From the NCBI GenBank assembly GCA_947495985.1, contig CANMBD010000001.1, forward strand, positions 992,001-1,056,000: a DNA stretch of 64,000 bases, written 5' to 3'. A program made the translations under genes and the position numbers. Each line of letters opens with the position of its first letter. Within the stretch, counting starts at the first letter, position 1. This document shows, piece by piece, positions 48,775 to 56,938 of this stretch. Source of the stretch: an uncultured Sphingomonadaceae bacterium (GTDB lineage Bacteria > Pseudomonadota > Alphaproteobacteria > Sphingomonadales > Sphingomonadaceae). The notes below the pieces were generated by a model, which searched no databases, was not told the DNA's origin, and saw only the letters and a list, made by a program, of their open reading frames with translations.

Positions 48775-50312
48775 ATATTTCGGGCCTTTGCCAATGCGTT
48801 ACGATCCAGTTTCCCATTAGGGTTTTTTGGAAATTCTTTCATCACAACAATATCCCGTGGGTGCATAAAATTCGGTAAATTGCGTTTGAGATATTTATTC
48901 AATGCCTGCTCAATATCTTCTGTTTTTTCAGCTGTAGCAGGACGAACATAAAGACAAATCGCATGCCCCAACCGCTCATCCGCGACGCCAATAGCCACGG
49001 CTTCCGCGATAAACCCGGACTCAACCGCAACCTCTTCAATCTCTGATGGACTGATCCGGTTTCCGGAGCTTTTGATCATATTATCGGTTCGCCCAACGAA
49101 ATAAAGCAAGCCATCGCTTTCTCGCCTGACTGTATCGCCCGACCAGACTGCTATTCCGCCATATTTGGATGCCGCTGGTGCCGGTTTGAAGCGTTCGGCT
49201 GTGCGGTCATCATCCTGCCAATATCCCTGTGCCACAAGCGGCCCGGCGTGGACGAGCTCCCCTTCTTGCCCGACTGCTGCAATATTGCCATCTGAGCCAA
49301 CCACCATGATTTCGGCAAAAGGAATAGCGGTTCCCATGCTGGTCGGATTGTCGTCAATCAACGCAGGGTCCAGATAAGTCGATCGAAAAGCCTCGGTCAA
49401 TCCATACATGGCGTAAATATCTGTCTTAGAGCCAACAATAGCGCGCAATTGCTTCACCAGAGATGGCGTCAAGGCACCGCCACTATTGGTGAGTCGGCGC
49501 ATGGATACTACTGCGTCCTCTGACCAGCTCTGGTCCACCAATTGCACCCAAAGCGGTGGGACGGCCGCCAATGTTGTAATGGCTTCACGCGCGCAGGCCT
49601 TTATGACATCGCGCGGTGTCAGATAATCCAGTGGATAGGCGCAACCTCCCGCAAACCAGGTCGAAAGCAACTGATTCTGACCATAATCAAAACTCAGGGG
49701 CAGAACACATAGCGTTCGGTCATCGGGCTTCATATTCAAATATTGCGCGACACTGACAGCACCAAGGCTGAGATTGGCGTTGGTGAGCATCACACCCTTT
49801 GGCCGTCCGGTTGACCCGCTAGTATATAATATCGCTGCTAAAGCGTCGACATTCTTGGCAGTTTCATTGGGTTCCAACGGATCCGCAATGTTGTCCATAT
49901 CGGTCGAAACCGCACCATCATTCCAAACCGCACATCCCTCGTCGACCGGCGTATCTTCAAGAGACTTTATGCGTCCGGCATTGGTAATCAGAAGCTTTGA
50001 ACCGCTGTCTGTCACGATGTGCTCCACCTGCGCCGGTTTCAGCATCGGATTAATTGGCACATGCACTAATCCCGCACGAACAGCTGCGAGCGACATGATA
50101 CAGGCCATTTCCGTCTTCGGCAGCCATGTCGCTACCCGGTCGCCTTTGTCGAAACCTTGGTCTAATAACCAACGCGCCAACACACCCACACGATGATTTA
50201 ACATCTTGTAGCTAAGAGAGCCTGAGCGCGTGACCAAGGCCATGGCGTCGGGATCTTTTCCAACGGCAAGGCGGTCCAAAGAGAACGCGTGTTTTATGTG
50301 TTCAGTAGTCAA
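48771..50312 (-). CDS. Acyl-CoA ligase (AMP-forming) of the XrtA locus
   Basis: The adenylate-forming enzyme has the P-loop LYTSGSTGRPKGVMLT, YGLTEAFRSTYL, and the C-terminal hinge and Lys in GRTDNMIKSSGNRISPSEIE and NPNGKLDRNAL. Gene order matches TIGR03098. I put the start at the TTG at 50312 (513 residues), since the frame upstream reads into the divergent gene and looks random; the ribosome-binding site is weak, so the start is uncertain. It may charge the acyl carrier protein encoded at 51.4 kb. Confidence 0.9.
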   Translation of the reverse strand: MTTEHIKHAFSLDRLAVGKDPDAMALVTRSGSLSYKMLNHRVGVLARWLLDQGFDKGDRVATWLPKTEMACIMSLAAVRAGLVHVPINPMLKPAQVEHIVTDSGSKLLITNAGRIKSLEDTPVDEGCAVWNDGAVSTDMDNIADPLEPNETAKNVDALAAILYTSGSTGRPKGVMLTNANLSLGAVSVAQYLNMKPDDRTLCVLPLSFDYGQNQLLSTWFAGGCAYPLDYLTPRDVIKACAREAITTLAAVPPLWVQLVDQSWSEDAVVSMRRLTNSGGALTPSLVKQLRAIVGSKTDIYAMYGLTEAFRSTYLDPALIDDNPTSMGTAIPFAEIMVVGSDGNIAAVGQEGELVHAGPLVAQGYWQDDDRTAERFKPAPAASKYGGIAVWSGDTVRRESDGLLYFVGRTDNMIKSSGNRISPSEIEEVAVESGFIAEAVAIGVADERLGHAICLYVRPATAEKTEDIEQALNKYLKRNLPNFMHPRDIVVMKEFPKNPNGKLDRNALAKARNI

Positions 50313-50344
50313 ATGCTTGAGCCTATGGGAAAAAGTACAGAATT

Positions 50345-51385
50345 GTGACAGACATGACGATAGCGATGAACAGTGAATATCACGATAATTTCCAGTCGGC
50401 GCAAGCCGAAGCTGGCAAGAAGCTTGACCGGAGCGTTCAAAAGTCGCTGTTCGATCGTATGGAATGGCTGAAACAACTGCATGAGCAGTGTCTGCCCGAT
50501 ACTCAACCGCTGATCGTTCATAGCGCCGAAAACGACGCGCAAGCGTGGATGTTCCTGACGAAAAAAAGTTTCGGGAACTATACCGCACTCGCCAACTGGT
50601 ATAATTTTACTTATCGGCCGATTTTTACCGGAAAATTTGATGAAGTCACCAAGTTGGCTTTGCTTGCCGGGGTCGCAAAGAAGCTCAAGTCTCTTTCGCA
50701 TCATATTGAAATTGCTCCTGTTCCAGAGGAAGATCACGCCGCCAGTCTAACCGAACGCGCGTTTGAGCAAGCCGGTTGGGTGGTATTCAAATCAAAAGCG
50801 GATGACAATCATATCCTTGTCGTAAACGGCCGCACATTCGACCAATATTGGGCTGAGCGGCCTGGCCAACTACGCAACACAGTTCGCCGCAAAGCGAAGA
50901 AAAATATCGTTTCCATCCGGATCGAGACCGAATTTTCCGAAGAGCATTGGGCGGATTATTGCGATGTTTACAGCAAAAGCTGGAAACCAGAGGAAGGCAG
51001 TCCGGATTTCCTGAAAAATATTGCCCAGCAGGAGGCCGCAGCCGGATGCTTGCGCCTTGGCCTCGCCTATATTGACGGGAGGCCCGTCGCAGCACAATTT
51101 TGGACCGTGGAAAACGGTGAAGCGCTGATCCACAAGCTTGCTCATGTCGCTGATGCCACCAAATCATCGCCCGGCACTTTGCTATCCGTCGCCATGTTTC
51201 AGCATGTCATTGATGTCGATCGGGTGAACCTGATCGATTTCGGCACAGGTAATGATCCTTATAAGCGGGAATGGATGGAAGACGTTCGCACACGGTATCG
51301 TTTGGAGATGTTTTGGCCCAATAACCCTCTTTCCTGGCTACCTATCCTGCGTTACCGGATGTCAGCCCTTGTAGGAAAGCGTTGA
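50345..51385 (+). CDS. GNAT/FemAB-like acyltransferase of the XrtA locus
   Basis: The 346-residue protein has a C-terminal BioF2/GNAT-like acetyltransferase domain (RNTVRRKAKKN, PVAAQFWTVENG, DFGTGNDPYKREWM). It diverges from the acyl-CoA ligase gene with 32 bases between starts and heads a forward unit with an acyl carrier protein and two hydrolases. The start is GTG at 50345 or the ATG nine bases on. It may transfer an acyl group to a sugar. Confidence 0.85.
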   Translation: MTDMTIAMNSEYHDNFQSAQAEAGKKLDRSVQKSLFDRMEWLKQLHEQCLPDTQPLIVHSAENDAQAWMFLTKKSFGNYTALANWYNFTYRPIFTGKFDEVTKLALLAGVAKKLKSLSHHIEIAPVPEEDHAASLTERAFEQAGWVVFKSKADDNHILVVNGRTFDQYWAERPGQLRNTVRRKAKKNIVSIRIETEFSEEHWADYCDVYSKSWKPEEGSPDFLKNIAQQEAAAGCLRLGLAYIDGRPVAAQFWTVENGEALIHKLAHVADATKSSPGTLLSVAMFQHVIDVDRVNLIDFGTGNDPYKREWMEDVRTRYRLEMFWPNNPLSWLPILRYRMSALVGKR

Positions 51386-51428
51386 TCGCTTTAGGGAAGC
51401 GCGGTTATCCGGAGTCGGGGGTTTATTG

Positions 51429-51701
51429 ATGTCGGAAAATACGGAATTGACGCCAGAAGCCGCTGTCCGTGCGGTCATGCAGGACATATTGGGACTGGAC
51501 GAAGCAAAGGTTGCTGCGTTTACCGCGGAAACTGAGCTTTTCGGTGCGCTACCGGAACTGGACAGCATGGCAGTTGCAGGGCTTTTGACTGAGTTGGAGG
51601 ACCGTCTCGATATCATGATTGAGGATGACGAAGTCGATGGCGAGCTTTTCGAAACATTCGGAAATCTCGTTGCCTTTGCTGAGATGAAAGCAGCCGAGTG
51701 A
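51429..51701 (+). CDS. Acyl carrier protein
   Basis: The 90-residue acidic protein has the phosphopantetheine Ser in ELDSMAVAGLL at about residue 47. It is separate from the fatty-acid AcpP type and sits with an acyl ligase, a decarboxylase and hydrolases, so it probably carries a building block for this locus. The ATG at 51429 was chosen over an adjacent TTG. The stop overlaps the next gene's GTG by three bases. Confidence 0.92.
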   Translation: MSENTELTPEAAVRAVMQDILGLDEAKVAAFTAETELFGALPELDSMAVAGLLTELEDRLDIMIEDDEVDGELFETFGNLVAFAEMKAAE

Positions 51702-52408
51702 CGGCAAGGCTCGACTATTCGAGTTATCAGTTTCAAGGACATGATGAACTTTGCCTGCAGGTTGGCGCTATCCACACAAAAACCATCCTGATTATCCCGC
51801 CGCTATTCGATGAAATGAACCGCATGCGGCGGATGCTGGTCGACATGATGCGCTTGCTCGCCGAATACGGCGTGGGCAGTATCCTGCCCGACCTGCCCGG
51901 TACCAATGAAAGTCTTTTCCCTCAGGAGCAGGCCAGTTTGAAAATTTGGCGGCAGGCGCTGACGACTTGCTGCGAAACACTGTCCGAGCCGCTTCATATC
52001 GCTTCGTTTCGCGGCGGATGCCTAGTCGATAATTTTAATGATGACGCTAAAAAATGGCGGCTATCTCCTGCAAAAGGCTTAACTTTACTGCGAACAATGA
52101 TGCGTACGCGCATGGCCTCTGACAAAGAGGCGGGGCTATCCACGGGTATGGCGCAATTGGTTGCTGAGGCAAAGCAAGGCCAGGTCAATCTTGCCGGCAA
52201 CAGCATTGGTCATACCCTGTTTGCCGAACTCGAAGAGGCCTTGCCTGCGCAGTCCGGTAGCGTTCGCACGGTACAGCTGGAAAACAACACACAACAAGCC
52301 GATGTGCGGATCGCCGGTTCGGCGCTGTGGTTACGCGCTCAACCCGGTGATGATGTGCTTCTTTCAGGCGCCATAGCGACCGACTTGGCAGCATGGGTAT
52401 CGGCATGA
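51698..52408 (+). CDS. Exosortase A system hydrolase 2-like protein
   Basis: The 236-residue product has an alpha/beta-hydrolase-like beginning (ILIIPPLFDEMNRMRRML) as in the TIGR03101 group of XrtA loci, though the nucleophile elbow is degenerate (IASFRGGC). Its role in the acyl pathway is unknown. The GTG start overlaps the ACP stop, and the stop overlaps the next start. Confidence 0.85.
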   Translation: MTARLDYSSYQFQGHDELCLQVGAIHTKTILIIPPLFDEMNRMRRMLVDMMRLLAEYGVGSILPDLPGTNESLFPQEQASLKIWRQALTTCCETLSEPLHIASFRGGCLVDNFNDDAKKWRLSPAKGLTLLRTMMRTRMASDKEAGLSTGMAQLVAEAKQGQVNLAGNSIGHTLFAELEEALPAQSGSVRTVQLENNTQQADVRIAGSALWLRAQPGDDVLLSGAIATDLAAWVSA

Positions 52409-53226
52409 CGCGGTCCTTTCATCAATTTATATGCGACGATACAATGCTCGCCGGCACGCTTGACAGCGGCACTTGGCCGACCGGACTATTGATTGTAAGC
52501 GGCGGCAACGAAATCAAGGCCGGTGCTCACTCCGGCATGGCCAAACTGGCGGAGGAGATTGCCCGCAATGGCTTTCCCGTGTTTCGCTATGACAGGCGCG
52601 GAATTGGTGACAGCAGTGGTAGCAATGAGGGTTTTTTGGAGACGAAAGCCGATATCGAAGCCGCAACGGAATATTTCCGCGAAACATGCCCTAAGCTTTC
52701 CAAGATAGTCGCTTTCGGCAATTGCGATGCGGCTACCGCTTTGGCGTTATTTGGCAACAATATCGCTATTGACCGCACCATATTGGCTAACCCCTGGGTT
52801 ATCGAGGAAGCCGATCCAACCTCGCAAACGCCAACCAAGCCGCCCCCTTCAGCCGTCCGGTCGCGCTATTGGGAGCGTTTGAAAAATCCCAAGTCGATTA
52901 TCGATCTATTTACTGGCAAGATCGATTTAAGAAAGCTTGCAAGCGGCCTTAAACAAGCGACTCAAAAACAAGAAAATACTGACCTTGCCAATCGTCTAAA
53001 AAACGGATTGATCCGGCTCGACAAACCGTGCCGCATATTGCTGGCTAACCGAGATACTACCGCCCGTGCTTTTCTTGCGGCATGGAACAGCAAAGACTTT
53101 GCAGCTGTCAGAGCGTTGCCGAACATTACCACCGAGGCACTAGATAGCGCATCTCATAGTTTTGCCGATGACAAGTCCAAACGCTGGCTCGAAAACCAGC
53201 TTTTGGATGTCCTCAAAAACGCCTGA
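52405..53226 (+). CDS. Exosortase A system hydrolase 1-like protein
   Basis: The 273-residue product is an alpha/beta-hydrolase-like protein of the TIGR03100 group, with oxyanion IVSGGNEIKAG, RYDRRGIGDSSG, and a nucleophile position occupied by Asn-Cys-Asp in AFGNCDAATA in place of the usual Gly-x-Ser-x-Gly. It may be a thioesterase-like or inactive member. It ends one base before the trxB stop on the other strand. Confidence 0.85.
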   Translation: MTRSFHQFICDDTMLAGTLDSGTWPTGLLIVSGGNEIKAGAHSGMAKLAEEIARNGFPVFRYDRRGIGDSSGSNEGFLETKADIEAATEYFRETCPKLSKIVAFGNCDAATALALFGNNIAIDRTILANPWVIEEADPTSQTPTKPPPSAVRSRYWERLKNPKSIIDLFTGKIDLRKLASGLKQATQKQENTDLANRLKNGLIRLDKPCRILLANRDTTARAFLAAWNSKDFAAVRALPNITTEALDSASHSFADDKSKRWLENQLLDVLKNA

Positions 53227-54192
53227 TTATTCAGCCGCGAGTAACTCGAACTCTTCTTCAGCCAGAAAACGCTCTGCATCGAGCGCCGCCATACAGCCCG
53301 TTCCCGCCGCTGTCACAGCCTGCCGATAGACATGATCCATAACATCACCACAGGCAAACAGGCCTGGAATTTTGGTCTTCGGTGTGCCCGGCTCAACTTC
53401 GATATAACCCCCGTCGATCAAATCGAGATGATCTTTGAATATCTCCGTTGCAGGCGCGTGACCGATGGCTACAAATGCACCATCCGTAGCGAGATGGCTT
53501 TTCTCACCCGTCTGCGTATCGACCAGATCAACGCCGACCAGGCCTTCCGGATCACCGCCACCGACAAATTTTTCCACTGTCTTGTTCCACAACACACTGA
53601 TTTTCGGGTTGGAAAGAAGCCGGTCCTGCAGAATTTTCTCAGCACGCAAGCTGTCCCGGCGATGGATCAGGGTGACGTCATCGCTGTGATTGGTCATATA
53701 GAGCGCTTCTTCCACCGCAGTATTTCCGCCGCCGATCACTACCACTTTCTTGCCGCGATAGAAAAAGCCGTCACAGGTTGCACAGGCCGAAACGCCCTTG
53801 CCTCCCAGCTCTTGTTCTCCTTCGACGCCCAACCATTTGGCTTGCGCACCGGTCGCGATGACCAGCGTGTCGCCTTCATAGATCGTCCCGCCATCACCAG
53901 TCATCCGAAAGGGCCGTTGCGAAACATCTACATCTACAATCGTATCAAACATGGTGCGCGTACCGACTTTTTCCGCTTGCGCCTGCATTTCTTCCATCAA
54001 CCATGGGCCCTGAATGACATCACGGAACCCGGGGTAATTCTCCACATCGGTTGTGATTGTAAGCTGACCACCTGGTTGAAGCCCCTGTACGACAATCGGT
54101 TCCAGCCCGGCGCGCGCGCCATAAATGGCAGCACTCAGCCCGGCAGGGCCAGAGCCCAAGATCAGCATTTTTGTACGATGTGTTTCGGTCAT
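53227..54192 (-). CDS. trxB: Thioredoxin reductase
   Basis: TrxB uses NADPH and FAD to reduce thioredoxin. The 321-residue enzyme has the FAD motif GSGPAGLSAAIYGARAG, the redox pair CATC at about residues 136-139, the NADPH motif GGGNTAVEEAL and the final GLFACGDVMD. It is convergent with the hydrolase gene with no base between the two stops. Confidence 0.97.
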   Translation of the reverse strand: MTETHRTKMLILGSGPAGLSAAIYGARAGLEPIVVQGLQPGGQLTITTDVENYPGFRDVIQGPWLMEEMQAQAEKVGTRTMFDTIVDVDVSQRPFRMTGDGGTIYEGDTLVIATGAQAKWLGVEGEQELGGKGVSACATCDGFFYRGKKVVVIGGGNTAVEEALYMTNHSDDVTLIHRRDSLRAEKILQDRLLSNPKISVLWNKTVEKFVGGGDPEGLVGVDLVDTQTGEKSHLATDGAFVAIGHAPATEIFKDHLDLIDGGYIEVEPGTPKTKIPGLFACGDVMDHVYRQAVTAAGTGCMAALDAERFLAEEEFELLAAE

Positions 54193-54482
54193 ATTTTTAT
54201 CCTAGATTCGTTTTATCCCACATAAGGATGCAGGACCGCTCTCGGCAAGAGGTGAGAAGAGAAGAATCACTGTTGGCGGAGATAAGAGAACTATCGAGGA
54301 TAACAACGACAAAGGTGAGTTTTTCTCCTCAACCCATTTCCAAAATGTCGTTTCTCAAATTATCATTTTCGGCCCAGTTAATCGAATATGGATTTACGAA
54401 CCCTTTTCCCCAGTTTTTCTGACTCTGCCCACTTGCAGCGGTTCGTTGCTTGCTGGCGGACGGTTTTGAGTATCAGCGACCG
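54193..54482. other. Divergent trxB/EamA control region
   Basis: The 290 bases between the starts of trxB and the EamA gene must hold both promoters. Short open frames here have no protein-like features. No repeat or hairpin stood out. Confidence 0.4.
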
Positions 54483-55394
54483 ATGATATCTTTAAAGGAT
54501 GTACTACTATGTCTAGCGGTTGTCTGCATCTGGGGCGCAAGTTTCACTGTCGTCAAGATCGGCCTAGATGAACTGCCACCACTCTTGTTTATCGCTTGCC
54601 GGTTTTTTGTTGCCGCAGTTCCGGCAATCTTTTTCATTCCGTTCCCCAGAACATCCATATGGAATGTTGTTGCGATCGGAACCTTTCTGGGCATTGTAAA
54701 ATTTGGTCTGTTGTTTGTGGCAATGCGTCAGGATGCCAGTGCGGGGATGGCATCGCTGCTGCTGCAGGCACAAATATTCTTCACGATTTTTTTGAGTTAT
54801 CTGGTTTTTGATGAGAAGGTCAGACTGGGACAATTGACTGGCATCGTCTTTGCTGTTTTGGGCTTCTTGTCCTTCTTCTTGAGTATCGGCGGAAACGTAT
54901 CAAATTTCGGTCTGATGCTTTTGTTGGGAGCTGCCTTGGCATGGGCCGTCGCCAATATCATCATGAAAGGGATGGCTGGAGTTAATCTTCTCCACCTTAT
55001 GATTTGGGCCAGTCTTGTCCCCATCATTCCGATGCTTGTTGCCTCTTATTTCTTGGAAAGCTCAACGCCAGTTTCACTGATTTTGACCCTTTCTCCCGAA
55101 GGATGGGCCAGCATTATCTATATGGGTTATCTCGCTACTGTTGTTGCTTATGCGATTTGGGGATGGCTGTTGCGCCAATATAGCAGCGCCACAGTGTCTC
55201 CATTTGCATTGTTGATACCTATAGTTGGAATTGCAATCTCCTCCATATATTTGGATGAGATTTTTAGTCGATGGGAAATGATTGGCATGCTGCTGGTCAT
55301 GACCGGTCTTGTAATATGTGTGGTAGATCAGAAAATATTGTCGATTTACAATCTCGCCCGCATTCAATTTGTGCGTTTCCGATACAAGAGCTAA
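54483..55394 (+). CDS. EamA/DMT family transporter
   Basis: The 303-residue protein has ten predicted helices in two EamA repeats, with LAVVCIWGASFTVVKIGL at the start and SPFALLIPIVGIAISSIYLDE in the second. DMT exporters of this type often expel amino acids or related metabolites. The Met at 54483 places the first helix at the N-terminus as in other members. The LysR gene follows after 41 bases. Confidence 0.9.
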   Translation: MISLKDVLLCLAVVCIWGASFTVVKIGLDELPPLLFIACRFFVAAVPAIFFIPFPRTSIWNVVAIGTFLGIVKFGLLFVAMRQDASAGMASLLLQAQIFFTIFLSYLVFDEKVRLGQLTGIVFAVLGFLSFFLSIGGNVSNFGLMLLLGAALAWAVANIIMKGMAGVNLLHLMIWASLVPIIPMLVASYFLESSTPVSLILTLSPEGWASIIYMGYLATVVAYAIWGWLLRQYSSATVSPFALLIPIVGIAISSIYLDEIFSRWEMIGMLLVMTGLVICVVDQKILSIYNLARIQFVRFRYKS

Positions 55395-55435
55395 ACTATG
55401 TGCTGAATCGAATTCCGGTGCTGGAGCGCGTGTAT

Positions 55436-56314
55436 ATGGATAAACGGTTACCCCCACTAAACGCGATCCGAGCATTTGAAGTTGCTGCTCGACATCTCAG
55501 CTTTGTACGCGCTGCCCAAGAACTGGGCGTCACCCAAAGCGCGGTTAGCAAGCAGATCCATTTACTCGAGGATTTTATCGGAGCCCAGTTGTTCGATCGT
55601 TTGCCCGGCTCACTGGCATTGACATTGGAGGGCCGCGCACTGCGCGATTCTGTTTATCCCGCATTTCGGATATTGGAGGAATCTTTCCAGCGATTTTCGA
55701 GAAAACCTCCTCGGTCAAAAGTAATTCGGCTGGCTACGGTGGCATCATTCGCATCCCAGTTTTTAGTGCCACGACTCGTTTCATTTGCTGAACAGTTTCC
55801 CGACATAGAATTGGAACTTTTAACATCAGACCGCGTTGTGGATCTCACAAAAGAAGAAGTAGATTTAAGCATACGTTATGGTGCCGGAGAATGGGACGGT
55901 CTGATTTCGAGGGAACTGGTGAAAGGTGAGTTAATACCTGTCTGCGCACCAAGACTGCTTGATGAAAAAGAGCAGAATATCGATGCTCTTGTTGCTACCA
56001 ATCGTCTGATACAGGTGTTCGCACAAAATGAGTGGAATCTTTGGGAGACAGAATCGGGAGTTGCACTGCCCAAAGTCGAACACCCCTTTATCATTGAGCA
56101 TTTCATGGTCGCTGCCAAAGCAGCCATTGGTGGGCATGGTCTTGCCCTATTACCAAGGCTTATTGTGCAGGAATATCTAACAAAAGATGTATTGGTGGAG
56201 TTTTCCGAACCGATAGATTGGCATCATAGTTTTAGTGTTACCCACCTGCCCAATGCCGAGAAAAACCCGACCATTCAGATGGTGATTGACTGGTTATTCG
56301 CCGAAGCGGCTTGA
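55436..56314 (+). CDS. LysR family transcriptional regulator (GcvA-like)
   Basis: The 292-residue protein has an N-terminal winged helix (LPPLNAIRAFEVAARHLSFVRAAQELGVTQSAVSKQI, residues 5-41 by position) and a substrate-binding domain with VDLSIRYGAGEW. The first helix resembles GcvA. It sits between an EamA exporter and a RidA gene, which it probably controls. The Met at 55436 gives the standard start. Confidence 0.92.
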   Translation: MDKRLPPLNAIRAFEVAARHLSFVRAAQELGVTQSAVSKQIHLLEDFIGAQLFDRLPGSLALTLEGRALRDSVYPAFRILEESFQRFSRKPPRSKVIRLATVASFASQFLVPRLVSFAEQFPDIELELLTSDRVVDLTKEEVDLSIRYGAGEWDGLISRELVKGELIPVCAPRLLDEKEQNIDALVATNRLIQVFAQNEWNLWETESGVALPKVEHPFIIEHFMVAAKAAIGGHGLALLPRLIVQEYLTKDVLVEFSEPIDWHHSFSVTHLPNAEKNPTIQMVIDWLFAEAA

Positions 56315-56413
56315 CGGTTAGAACCATCCTATGACCATTATCAGTTAACTAGGGAAAATTTCTCCTGATCCTATTGCCATATACTCGCTTTTTGAACTTC
56401 CTTTTTTGCATCA

Positions 56414-56468
56414 TTTGTATCGGCAACAAATGCAATGGCCAATCCAAACAGGCCGTTGCCGATACAAA
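56414..56468 (+). repeat. Perfect 14-bp inverted repeat before the RidA gene
   Basis: TTTGTATCGGCAAC at 56414-56427 is the exact reverse complement of 56455-56468, with 27 bases between. The second arm ends next to the AGGAG ribosome-binding site of the RidA gene. It could be an operator or an RNA hairpin that affects translation. Confidence 0.85.
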
Positions 56469-56478
56469 AGGAGCATTT

Positions 56479-56877
56479 ATGACAATTTCCAAACGACTGG
56501 ATCCCTTCCCTGTAGCCTCCCCATATCATGGCATTTATGCTCACGGCGTTGAAACACCCGCCGGTGCGCGCACGCTGTACATATCGGGTCAAATTGGAGA
56601 TTCCCCGGACGGCAGTCCACTATCTCCCACTGTGCAGGGCCAATGCCGGCAGGCGTTGAAAAATGTTGAGGCCGTTCTGAAAAAAGCCAATATGGAATTT
56701 TCAGATATTGTAAAAATGTCATTCTTTCTGGTGCGCCGGGAAGACATGGACGGGCTTGTCGAGGTTAGAAAAGAAATGCTGGATGGCGTACGACCAGCTA
56801 TCACGACGGTATTTGTTGCAGGCTTAGTCTCGCCTGACTGGCTCGTCGAAGTCGAGGCGGTTGCATGCGCACAATAA
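56479..56877 (+). CDS. RidA family protein
   Basis: RidA proteins hydrolyse reactive imine/enamine intermediates made by PLP enzymes. The 132-residue chain has the conserved Arg in GVRPAITTVFVAGL and Glu in LVEVEAVA near the end, which bind the substrate carboxylate in active members. The frame is open upstream but AGGAG sits before the Met at 56479. The LysR gene and the exporter are just upstream. Confidence 0.92.
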   Translation: MTISKRLDPFPVASPYHGIYAHGVETPAGARTLYISGQIGDSPDGSPLSPTVQGQCRQALKNVEAVLKKANMEFSDIVKMSFFLVRREDMDGLVEVRKEMLDGVRPAITTVFVAGLVSPDWLVEVEAVACAQ

Positions 56878-56938
56878 GTAAGCTGCTGCTTTTCGCTTTG
56901 ACCGAATATCGTTCTCAGCCACATTCTCCCCAAACGCT

